A program made the position numbers and the translations under genes. The notes beneath the pieces were generated by a model, which saw nothing but the letters and a program-made list of their open reading frames with translations, was not told the origin of the DNA and searched no databases. 64,000 bases of DNA from JAYPEY01 sp964519245 (GTDB taxonomy: Bacteria; Verrucomicrobiota; Verrucomicrobiia; Limisphaerales; JAYPEY01): the NCBI GenBank assembly GCA_964519245.1, contig CAZFLK010000002.1, forward strand, positions 1 to 64,000, in the 5' to 3' direction. Of this stretch, positions 1 to 7,927 are shown one piece after another. The number at the start of each line of letters is the position of its first letter. Position 1 is the first letter of the stretch.

Positions 1-49
1 GAACCAAGAACCAAGAACCAAGAACCAAGAACCAAGAACCAAGAACCAT
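1..49. repeat. Tandem heptamer array (unit CAAGAAC)
   Basis: The window opens inside a tandem array of the 7-base unit CAAGAAC, about six perfect copies ending at CATG near base 50. It may continue left of the window. A diverged heptamer array containing the same unit lies at 13253-13317. No protein-coding role is apparent. The DUF58 gene starts 65 bases downstream. Confidence 0.9.
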
Positions 50-113
50 GCCCCCTTTTTTGTAGCCAGCGTCGGTTGTCCGGCGTTTAACTCTCCCCAG
101 ACCGGACGACCTC

Positions 114-1079
114 ATGGCTGCGACCAAAGACACATCAGAAGCCCCCGCCGCAAAGGCGCCCGCCGGCTCGCTGATCGACCCGCAGGCCTTGATGGCGATC
201 AAGAACCTGGAGATGCGGGCGCAGATTGTGGTGCAGGGCTTCTGGAATGGGATTCACCGCAGTCCTTACCACGGCTTTTCCGTGGAGTTTACCGAGTATC
301 GCCAGTATGTCCCGGGCGACGACACGCGCTACCTCGATTGGAAGCTCTATGCGCGCAGCGACCGGGCCTACATCAAGAAATTCGAGGACGAGACCAATCT
401 GCGTTGCCACCTGATTGTCGACAACAGCAAGTCGATGGATTTTGGGACGGTCGGTTACACCAAGGCGGAATACGCCAACACCTTGGCGGCGACGCTGGCG
501 CAGTTCCTGTTTCAGCAGGGCGATGGCGTGGGAGCGCTGACTTTTGATGATCAGATTCGTGAGTATCTGCCCGCCCGCAATCGCACCGGGCACCTTCGGC
601 ATCTGATGCTGGCTTTGGAACGGCCGGCCGGCGGTTCGGAGACCAACCTTCGGCTGCCGTTGCAGCGCATTGCGCAGATTGTCCGCAAGCGCGGGATGAT
701 GGTGATCATCTCGGACCTGCTCGCGCCGCTGGAGGACCTGGAGCGGGACCTGATTGCCCTGACCGCCTGTGGTCATGAAGTCATGATCTTCCAGATCTAC
801 GATCCGGTGGAAATGACGCTGAATCTCGAGCACAGCTCGATTTACCTCGATGTCGAGACGGACCAGGAGCTTTACATTGATCCGGACTTCGCGCGGAAGA
901 GCTACCTGAAGAAGTTTGCCGAGCACAATGAAGCCGTCGCGGCGATCTGCAACAAACTGGGCGTCGGGTTGCACTTGTATCAAAGCGAACGACCGCTGGA
1001 GTTGGCGCTGTTCGACTTCATGCGCGACCGCGCTGAGCGAGTCAAGAAGGCCAAAGGCGGCAGCGGGACGCGAAAATAG
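114..1079 (+). CDS. DUF58 domain protein
   Basis: This 321-residue protein belongs to the DUF58 family, which usually travels with a MoxR ATPase and VWA-domain membrane proteins. The family signature is visible around residues 65-95 (RQYVPGDDTRYLDWK, then KKFEDE). It is followed by a VWA-like metal-site motif, D103-N-S105-K-S107. The alanine-rich first 20 residues look like a flexible leader; there is no signal peptide or membrane segment, so it is probably cytosolic. The stop codon is only 3 bases before the next gene, a BatA-like protein, so the two are surely co-transcribed. Any MoxR partner would lie left of the window. Its biochemical role is not settled for the family; chaperone-like assembly or stress functions have been proposed. 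Confidence 0.9.
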   Translation: MAATKDTSEAPAAKAPAGSLIDPQALMAIKNLEMRAQIVVQGFWNGIHRSPYHGFSVEFTEYRQYVPGDDTRYLDWKLYARSDRAYIKKFEDETNLRCHLIVDNSKSMDFGTVGYTKAEYANTLAATLAQFLFQQGDGVGALTFDDQIREYLPARNRTGHLRHLMLALERPAGGSETNLRLPLQRIAQIVRKRGMMVIISDLLAPLEDLERDLIALTACGHEVMIFQIYDPVEMTLNLEHSSIYLDVETDQELYIDPDFARKSYLKKFAEHNEAVAAICNKLGVGLHLYQSERPLELALFDFMRDRAERVKKAKGGSGTRK

Positions 1080-1082
1080 TCC

Positions 1083-3182
1083 ATGAGTTTTCTTGCCCCA
1101 TTGTTCCTGCTCGGCGGCGCGGCCATTGCGGCGCCGATCCTGTTTCACCTGATCCGCCGCACCTCGAAGGAGAAGCAGCCCTTCAGTTCGCTGATGTTTC
1201 TGCAGCCTTCGCCGCCTCGGGTCACGAAGCGAAGTCGCCTGGAGAATCTGCTTTTGTTGTTGTTGCGTTGCGCGGTGTTGGCGCTGTTGGCCCTGGGGTT
1301 TGCCCGCCCGTTCATCCCGAAGCCGGTGGAGGTGAGCAACGATCCCAACGCCGGCCGGAAGATCGTGGTGATGGTCGACGCGAGCGCCAGCATGAAGCGC
1401 GAGGGCATTTGGGGCCAGGCCCGGGAGCGGGTTGGCGACGTCCTGGCCGGGGTCGGGCGGGCGGATCGCGTGGCGTTGTATGTCTTCGACCGGACGGTCC
1501 GGCGGTTGGTGAGTTTTGAGCAATGGTCGCAGCGCTCCGAGGGACAGCGCATCTCCCTGGCGGAGGAGCAACTTGCCGGGGTTTCTCCCTCGTGGGCCGG
1601 CACGCGACTCGGCAACGCGCTGATCAGCGCGGTTGAGGCGTTGGAAGAGGCGGACAGCGAGGACTCGGCGGCGCAATGGGGCGGGGCGCGCGAGATCGTG
1701 CTCGTCAGCGATCTGCAGGACGGCGCCGACCTTGACGCCATCCAGGCCTACGAGTGGCCCGAGGGCGTCGGTTTGAGGGTGGAGCCAATCAAGGCGGCGA
1801 AGTCGACCAACGCTGGCCTGCAGTTGGTCGCGGAGCGATCTGACGGCCCGCGCAGCCAGGAGGGCCAGGGACCCCGGGTCCGCATCAGCAACGCCGCCGA
1901 CTCCCAGCGGGAGCAATTCCAGGTCGGATGGGTCAGTGGTGATTCTTCAGATTTTCTGGGTTCCGCGGCGGACGCCTATGTGCCGCCCGGGCAAAGTCGC
2001 GTCGTGCAGTTGCCCAAGGCTCCGTCCGGGGTCAAGGACGCGCGCATCCGCCTGACCGGCGACGACGAGACCTTTGACAACACGGTTTGGCGGGTGGAGC
2101 CCAAGGCGCAGACCGTGCCCGTGTTCTATCTGGGGTCGGAGTCGGAAACGGACCTCGAGCAGCCGCTGTTTTATCTCAAGCGCGCCTTTCAAGAGTCCAA
2201 GTTGGAGAAGATCGAGGTGGTTGCGCGGCCGGCGGAGACGCCGGTCGCCGAGGTCGATCTTGAGCGATCCCGACTGGTCGTGGCGGCGCGCGCCCTGGTT
2301 GGCGGGGAGGCCGCGACGCTGAAGGCCTTCGCCCAGCGCGGCGGCACGGTCTTGGTCCTGCTCAAGTCAGCGGATGACGCCGCGGTCATTGGAGCCTTGA
2401 CCGGCGGCGCGTTTCCCAAGACGGAGGAGGCGAAGGTCAGTCAGTATGCGATGCTGGGCGAGATCGATTTTGAGCATCCGCTGTTTGCGCCTTTTGCGGA
2501 TCCGCGATTCAGCGACTTCACCAAGATTCGCTTTTGGAAGCGCCGAAAGTTGGATTTTGAGGCCTTGGCGGATGCCCGGGTGATTGCCCGATTCGACGAC
2601 GACGATCCGGCGGTGACCGAGATTTCCCTGGGACAAGGAATGCTGCTGGTCTTGTCGGCGGGTTGGCATCCCGCCGACAGCGTGCTCGCTCGGTCGTCCA
2701 AGTTTGTCCCGTTGATGTATGCGCTGCTGGAGAACAGCGGAGCCATCCGCGCCCAGGTGTCCCGAGTCAGCGTAGGCGATGAGATTGCGATCGACGCCGG
2801 CCCCGGCGGCAAGCCGGTTCGTATCGTCAAGCCGGACGGCGCGACGGTTGAGGTCGGCGCGGGAGTGAAGTTCGCCGATACGGATCAGCCGGGCGTCTAT
2901 ACAACCATGGTCGGGGAAGCGACGCGGCAATTCGCCGTCAACCTGGCTCCTGGTGAGAGTCGGACGGCGGCGATCGACGTGGAGGATCTGCCGGTGCGCG
3001 GGGCATCGGTGAGCGCTCCGGAATTGACCCCGGAGCAGAGCGAGGCCCGGAAACGGTTGTTGCTCAAGTCGCAACTGGAGAGTCAGCAGAAGCTGTGGCG
3101 TTGGCTGGTGATTGCGGCCTTGCTGGCGCTGATCGCTGAATCCTTCGTCGCCGGAAGGTTGACGCGACCGGCGGCCGGGTGA
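1083..3182 (+). CDS. BatA-like VWA-domain membrane protein
   Basis: This is a 699-residue inner-membrane protein. It has an N-terminal aerotolerance-regulator (BatA) segment with a first hydrophobic helix at residues 1-20. A second helix lies near residues 56-77, just after the basic stretch RVTKRSRLEN. A VWA domain follows with the metal-site motif D99-A-S101-A-S103. The long middle part is extracytoplasmic, and a final membrane helix lies near residues 675-692. It follows the DUF58 gene by 3 bases, the usual MoxR/DUF58/VWA arrangement. The family is linked to stress tolerance and complex assembly in other bacteria, but the substrate here cannot be read from sequence. The assignment to a VWA membrane protein is secure; the cellular role is inferred. 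Confidence 0.88.
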   Translation: MSFLAPLFLLGGAAIAAPILFHLIRRTSKEKQPFSSLMFLQPSPPRVTKRSRLENLLLLLLRCAVLALLALGFARPFIPKPVEVSNDPNAGRKIVVMVDASASMKREGIWGQARERVGDVLAGVGRADRVALYVFDRTVRRLVSFEQWSQRSEGQRISLAEEQLAGVSPSWAGTRLGNALISAVEALEEADSEDSAAQWGGAREIVLVSDLQDGADLDAIQAYEWPEGVGLRVEPIKAAKSTNAGLQLVAERSDGPRSQEGQGPRVRISNAADSQREQFQVGWVSGDSSDFLGSAADAYVPPGQSRVVQLPKAPSGVKDARIRLTGDDETFDNTVWRVEPKAQTVPVFYLGSESETDLEQPLFYLKRAFQESKLEKIEVVARPAETPVAEVDLERSRLVVAARALVGGEAATLKAFAQRGGTVLVLLKSADDAAVIGALTGGAFPKTEEAKVSQYAMLGEIDFEHPLFAPFADPRFSDFTKIRFWKRRKLDFEALADARVIARFDDDDPAVTEISLGQGMLLVLSAGWHPADSVLARSSKFVPLMYALLENSGAIRAQVSRVSVGDEIAIDAGPGGKPVRIVKPDGATVEVGAGVKFADTDQPGVYTTMVGEATRQFAVNLAPGESRTAAIDVEDLPVRGASVSAPELTPEQSEARKRLLLKSQLESQQKLWRWLVIAALLALIAESFVAGRLTRPAAG

Positions 3183-3221
3183 GGCGGCGCGGGTTGTCGG
3201 CGCCGCTGTTTCGAGTTTGTC

Positions 3222-3953
3222 ATGCGCTTCGTTGTCTCGCCGGAACTGACGCTGCCCGAGCAGTTGGCCTTGGATGAGGCGTTGTTGGAGATGCGTGAGG
3301 CGGGGGGCGCGTCGGGACTGGATGCCGACTGTCTCCGTATTTGGGAATCTGCTTCGTATGGCGTTGTGGTTGGTTTGGCCAATATTGTGGAAGCGGAGGT
3401 TGATGCGCGCGCGTGCCAGGAAGCCGGCATTCCCATTTTGCGGCGTGTCTCGGGCGGCGGAACCGTTCTCCAGGGACCCGGTTGTCTGAATTACTCCTTG
3501 ATCCTCGGGATTGAGCCGGGCGGTTCGCTGGACACGGTGACCGGGGCGAACACGACGATCATGAACCGGATTCGCAATGCGCTGCAGCCGTTGACCGCCG
3601 AACCCATCTCGGTGGCGGGGCATACCGACCTGGCAAGCGGCGGGCGCAAGTTCTCCGGCAATGCCCAGAAGCGCAAACGGCGCGCCCTCCTGTTTCATGG
3701 GACCCTGCTTCTCGATTTTGACCTGCCGAGGATTGGGCGTTGCCTGCGGGCGCCCTCGAAGCAACCGGACTACCGGGGCGGACGGGAACATCGGGACTTC
3801 GTTCGGAATCTTCCCGCCGCGCGAAGCGCCGTGACCCAGGCCCTTCGGGATGAATGGCGCGCGGAGATTCAGGAAGGCCGGCTTCCTCGCGAGGAGGTTG
3901 CCCGCCTGGTGAAAGAGAAATATGCGAGGGACGACTGGAACCTCCGGCGCTGA
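3222..3953 (+). CDS. Lipoate-protein ligase A / octanoyltransferase family protein
   Basis: This 243-residue protein has the BPL/LPL catalytic fold used to attach lipoate or octanoate to E2 and GcvH proteins. The lipoyl-binding loop R74-R-V-S-G-G-G80 is present, followed by GCLNYSL. The catalytic-lysine region contains GGRKFSGNAQ with K143, then LFHGTLL. It is shorter than E. coli LplA and lacks the C-terminal accessory domain, so it may work with a separate small domain or be an octanoyltransferase of the LipM/LipL type. It lies 39 bases after the BatA-like gene and may share its transcript. The family is clear; ligase versus transferase activity is not. Confidence 0.88.
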   Translation: MRFVVSPELTLPEQLALDEALLEMREAGGASGLDADCLRIWESASYGVVVGLANIVEAEVDARACQEAGIPILRRVSGGGTVLQGPGCLNYSLILGIEPGGSLDTVTGANTTIMNRIRNALQPLTAEPISVAGHTDLASGGRKFSGNAQKRKRRALLFHGTLLLDFDLPRIGRCLRAPSKQPDYRGGREHRDFVRNLPAARSAVTQALRDEWRAEIQEGRLPREEVARLVKEKYARDDWNLRR

Positions 3954-4017
3954 ATCGGGGTGAGGCGGCGCGAGGAGTCCCGGATGCCCCTTGAGCCAGC
4001 GGAGGGATTGTCGCGCC

Positions 4018-6702
4018 TTATCTCGGGAGGGGCAACTCGCGCACCATGAAGAAGCCCTGTTCGAGCTCCGCGCTGTCCGCGAAGTGCTCCGTCTCGGGAA
4101 ACTGGCCTTCCACAATCGCCGCGCGGGTGGCGACGGCGTTGATTCGATCGCCGGTCAGCACTTCATACTGACGTCCGGCGACACCGGGCCAACTGAGCCG
4201 CGCCCGCCCGGCCCTCCAGGTTGATAGATTCACCCGGAAATCGATGTCAACCGCCATGGGGTCGAACCCCAGAACCTGCTCGCGCGCGTTGGAATAGCCG
4301 TCCCGGTCGGGGTCGTCTTTCGGGCCCTGTGTCAGGCCTCCGAGCCGGGCCTCTTCCCAATGATCGTCGAGTCCGTCCGCGTCGCTGTCGGTGATTCGGA
4401 TGCCCCTCACAATCAACTCCAACTCCGTGACCGACCCGATGTCGTTGGCGAACTCGTCCGTAATGGCGACGGTCCAAGTGCCGACGCTGCCTTCATAGAA
4501 ATGCTGAACGCTGTGGTAGGTCCAGTTGTTGGGTCCGGGAGACAGGTCGTCGTTCAGCTTCTGCAGGACGCTGACGCTCCCGCTGGGCGAGGTCAGGGTG
4601 ATCCGAAGGTCGCCCCGGATCGGATGGTCCGAGTGGACGCGCAGGCTGACCTGTTCGCAGATCAGGGGGTCGCGGACATGGAAATCGCGGCGGAGAGAAT
4701 TCAGTCTGAGGTAGGCGTGGATTGGTTGGTTGGTCTCGATCTGCGCCGCCAGGGCCTCGCCGGCCGACTGACCGATGAAGACCGCGGGAATCGGCGCGAA
4801 GTCAGTTTCCAGCATAACGCAGAGCGCCTCCCCGCCGGGGCACTTCGATGTGCCGTTCGCATTGTTGTAAATCACGGCGAACTCGGCGCCGGCGGTGGCG
4901 GCCGCGCGCAACTGTTCGTTCCAGCGATCGTTGGGATCGCGTCGGATCAGGGCCGCCCGGTCTGCCAGGTCGAGAAGGTCGCCGTCGAGGCCCTCGTCAA
5001 TGTGCGCGAGTTGGAGGGATCGCGTAGGGCGGTCCGGATGAACGCCCGTGGTGGGCAGCGCGCGAGTTGTTCGCAGATTCTTGGGCAGGTTCTGTCCGGA
5101 GACGTGCAGATTCAAACCCGCATCCGGAATGAGAAAGGGGCCGGTCTGTTGCGCTGTGATGGTCTCCCGTTCCGGTCGCTGACGCCAGAGGGAGGCGAGG
5201 CGCACTGCGACGCCGGCGTCCGGAACACCGAAGCCGACATTGTGACTGACCGCAAAGCCGGCGGCGTTGCGTTGGACGTCGGGATCGTCGAGGTCGAAGT
5301 GGCGTGCGCTGTGGATCAGGATCTGCTGGACGTCGCGCACGTGCAGTTCCGGATTGACGGCAAGCATCAGGGCGACAATCCCTGAGACCTGGGGCGCGGC
5401 CGCCGAGGTTCCCGAGAACAACTGGTAGTCTTCCCGGCCTTCGTCAGGCGGCAGGCGGGTGATCTGGTCCGCGCCGTTGACGCCGGTCAGGTCGGTGGTG
5501 AAGATGCCGAGGCCGTCAGCGGTGCGGGTGGGGGCTGCGACGAGAATGGCCGCTCCCGGTTCGCTGGATGCGGCGGCGCGACCGTTCGCTTCGGTGGCCG
5601 CGACCGCGATGACCCGCGGGTCGGAGGGGTAGGCGTCATCATTCATGTTTTCGCCGTTGCGCCGACTGTTTCCCGCCGAGCGCACCATGATCACGCCCAG
5701 GCCGTTGCGGCCATTCAAATAGGCGTTCTGGATCCCGATTTCCTCAAGCGGCGTCAGGGCCGCCTGGGTTTTGCCGGCGTGTCCCCAGCTGTGGTTCTGG
5801 ACGGCCACGGTGTTGGTTTGGAACTGGAACAGATCCATGAGCGCCTCGTCACTTACCAGCGTGCGCCCGGAATCCGCGCTGATGACCCAGGAGGCCAGCG
5901 AGGCGCCCGGCGCGATGCCCGCGATGCCGGTCTGGTTGTTGCGCTCCGCGGCGATGATTCCCGCGACCCCCGTGCCGTGCGCCTCCAGACCGGATGGTAT
6001 CAGTTTCGGATTTCCGTCGTCGGACCTGCTTGCGAAATTGTGGTGAGGGGCCCCCAGTGTCCTTGGGCGGAGGTCCGGATGATTGAGCTCGATGCCGATA
6101 TCGGCCACGGCGACCGTGACGCCGGACCCGTCGGCGCGCGCCCAGGCGGAACGAACGTGAAGATCGGCGGCGCTTCGGTTTCCGGTCTCGTCCCGGTCCT
6201 CCAGGTAGCCTTGGTCGCGGAAATAGCGGTCATTCGGTTCCGCGGAGTAGGGGAAGTTGAGACTGAGCGGTTGTCGTCGAACGGGGCAGGCAATCAGGGT
6301 CTCGGACCGTTGCGACAAGCTGCCCGCCAGCCTTGCCGCCTGTCGTGCGCCCGCGGTCTGGACGATAACCGTGTTCCCTGACAGCCGTCGCGCAATCCGT
6401 CCGCCGTGCCGTTTGACGGTCGCGTCGATGTCCGAACCGGCTTTTAGCTTGAGCAGGATGCGGGAACCGAACTCGCACGGAGCGCTCCAACCGTCGGTCC
6501 GGACCAGTTTCAGCCAAGCGGAGTCTGCCGCTTGCTTGCCAACCGTGGATTCGGTCTCGTAGGCGACGCGTCGGGGCTCCAGAAATTGGAACGCCTCCCC
6601 CTTCACAGTCGAGTCGGCGCTCAATGCCAACAAAAGCAAAAGACCGGGAAATCCGGTCTTGCGGAACGACTGGAATGGATAACGCATGTTTGCCGGGAAC
6701 AT
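4018..6702 (-). CDS. Secreted subtilisin-like (S8) serine protease with PA, P and Ca-binding domains
   Basis: This 894-residue preproprotease has a signal peptide in residues 1-35, with an alternative ATG at 6687 (residue 6). A pro-region covers roughly residues 36-160. The S8 catalytic domain has the triad D201, H242 (AHGTGVAGI) and S433 (SGTSAAAPQVSG), with oxyanion N345 (RSAGNS). Residues about 570-655 resemble a protease-associated (PA) domain. Residues about 680-768 form a proprotein-convertase P domain (GDLRITLTSPSG and GTWTVAITDE). Residues 772-815 carry a calcium-binding repeat (DSDADGLDDHWEE and DPDRDGYSNARE) common in secreted verrucomicrobial proteins. It is probably exported for protein degradation. 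All catalytic residues are intact. Confidence 0.92.
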   Translation of the reverse strand: MFPANMRYPFQSFRKTGFPGLLLLLALSADSTVKGEAFQFLEPRRVAYETESTVGKQAADSAWLKLVRTDGWSAPCEFGSRILLKLKAGSDIDATVKRHGGRIARRLSGNTVIVQTAGARQAARLAGSLSQRSETLIACPVRRQPLSLNFPYSAEPNDRYFRDQGYLEDRDETGNRSAADLHVRSAWARADGSGVTVAVADIGIELNHPDLRPRTLGAPHHNFASRSDDGNPKLIPSGLEAHGTGVAGIIAAERNNQTGIAGIAPGASLASWVISADSGRTLVSDEALMDLFQFQTNTVAVQNHSWGHAGKTQAALTPLEEIGIQNAYLNGRNGLGVIMVRSAGNSRRNGENMNDDAYPSDPRVIAVAATEANGRAAASSEPGAAILVAAPTRTADGLGIFTTDLTGVNGADQITRLPPDEGREDYQLFSGTSAAAPQVSGIVALMLAVNPELHVRDVQQILIHSARHFDLDDPDVQRNAAGFAVSHNVGFGVPDAGVAVRLASLWRQRPERETITAQQTGPFLIPDAGLNLHVSGQNLPKNLRTTRALPTTGVHPDRPTRSLQLAHIDEGLDGDLLDLADRAALIRRDPNDRWNEQLRAAATAGAEFAVIYNNANGTSKCPGGEALCVMLETDFAPIPAVFIGQSAGEALAAQIETNQPIHAYLRLNSLRRDFHVRDPLICEQVSLRVHSDHPIRGDLRITLTSPSGSVSVLQKLNDDLSPGPNNWTYHSVQHFYEGSVGTWTVAITDEFANDIGSVTELELIVRGIRITDSDADGLDDHWEEARLGGLTQGPKDDPDRDGYSNAREQVLGFDPMAVDIDFRVNLSTWRAGRARLSWPGVAGRQYEVLTGDRINAVATRAAIVEGQFPETEHFADSAELEQGFFMVRELPLPR

Positions 6703-6812
6703 CGCAGAGGTCGATTCGTCTCGCCAGAAGTTTTCTGTGCCCGGCGAAGCGCGGGGTGGGACGGCTTACAGGGGAACGAGCCGCAGACGGTGGGGGCGGC
6801 CTTGCTCGCGGT

Positions 6813-7904
6813 TCATTGGGATTCTGCCGTTCCGCGCGAAGGCGACTGCCGGTTGACGCCGAATCGCCCCAGCCAGGTTGCGGCCGTCTCGGCATCCAGC
6901 GGTTCGAGATCGTCGATGGCGATGTCCGCGGGTGAAAGGGAATCCGCCGTGCGTCGCAGGAAGGCTTTGATCCGCTCGTTCAGGGTCCGGCCGGAAATGC
7001 GGTTGTCGATATTGTCGGAATGCACGGTTTGGAGCCAGGACGTTCCGGGGACGATCTCGACCCGGCGATGGGCGCGCGCGGTGCGATGATCCCCGCCGGA
7101 GAAGAGGACGCAATCACGGTTGGCGTGGAGAAGCGCGTAGAAGGGGCCTTGGTAGCGGTCACGGAAGCGACGTTTCCACGCCTTGCCGGTTGTCCAATCG
7201 AGCAGGATGCCGGACGGAAGATTGATCAAGCTTTCGCCGTCGCCGCAAGTTGCGGCGGCCGCCACGATGTGTTCCAGCGCAGTGGGAGCGAGCGCGTCGT
7301 CGCTGTCGAGCCTCACGACGAGGAACCGTTTGCGATCTCGCCGCAGTGATTCGGTGACGTCCTCCCTCATGGTCGGGGCGGTCGGGGCAACGGGCACGAT
7401 GGCGGGGCGCCCGGGAAGGTCGAGGTCGCGAAAGAGGTCTGAAACGACGTTCGCGAGGTCGGGATCGGTGAGGATGGCCCAGTCGAAATGCGGCATGGTC
7501 TGGGCCTTGAGCGACGGCAGCGTGGCGGCCTTCAGAAGGTCGAGACGTTTTCTGAGCCATTCGAAGGTCGGCAGCGCGCCGCGCCAGCGGAGGCTGAAGC
7601 GGGTCTTGACGATGACTGCGGTTTCGTCGTCAGGGAGCACGCGGTGAGCCTGCTCCAAAACCCGGCGCTTGGAAACCCCGGACGCGAACACTTGGTTCGC
7701 TGCTGCGGCTGGTTTCCGACACAGCTGTAGAGCGCACCGTTTGGTTGATCGCCTCGCGGTTTCGATCAGGTGGCGCCAGCCGGTTGAAACAGGAGGATTT
7801 TTCTGGACTTGGGGAGGTCGTCGTTGAACATGAAGGCCGTGGGTCGTCCGTGCGGAGGGCGGCTTTCTTTGTTGCGTTTTTTCATTTTGCGGTCGGGAAA
7901 CCAT
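6813..7904 (-). CDS. Putative rhamnosyltransferase-like glycosyltransferase
   Basis: The conserved part, from about residue 95 of this frame onward, resembles the putative rhamnosyl-transferase family. Evidence is a VKTRFSLRW opening, SLKAQTMPHFDWAILTD, and the acidic motif VVRLDSDDALAP, which probably binds metal and nucleotide sugar. The first 90 or so residues are basic, low in structure and unlike the family. The true start is therefore probably internal, for example a GTG at 7691 (residue 72) or 7640 (residue 89); neither has a strong ribosome-binding site. The product would be a cytosolic enzyme for surface polysaccharide. The donor and acceptor are unknown. It is divergent from the histidine kinase gene, whose start is close by. 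Confidence 0.7.
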   Translation of the reverse strand: MVSRPQNEKTQQRKPPSARTTHGLHVQRRPPQVQKNPPVSTGWRHLIETARRSTKRCALQLCRKPAAAANQVFASGVSKRRVLEQAHRVLPDDETAVIVKTRFSLRWRGALPTFEWLRKRLDLLKAATLPSLKAQTMPHFDWAILTDPDLANVVSDLFRDLDLPGRPAIVPVAPTAPTMREDVTESLRRDRKRFLVVRLDSDDALAPTALEHIVAAAATCGDGESLINLPSGILLDWTTGKAWKRRFRDRYQGPFYALLHANRDCVLFSGGDHRTARAHRRVEIVPGTSWLQTVHSDNIDNRISGRTLNERIKAFLRRTADSLSPADIAIDDLEPLDAETAATWLGRFGVNRQSPSRGTAESQ

Positions 7905-7927
7905 GCCGGCCGAAAGTCGGTTGAAAT

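Noticed and set aside
135..1916. Minus-strand open frame of 593 codons under the DUF58 and BatA-like genes
   Set aside because: The translation is Arg/Leu/Gln-rich low complexity, typical of antisense frames at high GC, and it covers two genes with clear motifs.
2367..4115. Minus-strand open frame of 582 codons across the BatA-like and lipoate-ligase genes
   Set aside because: Shadow of two recognisable plus-strand genes; no conserved motif.
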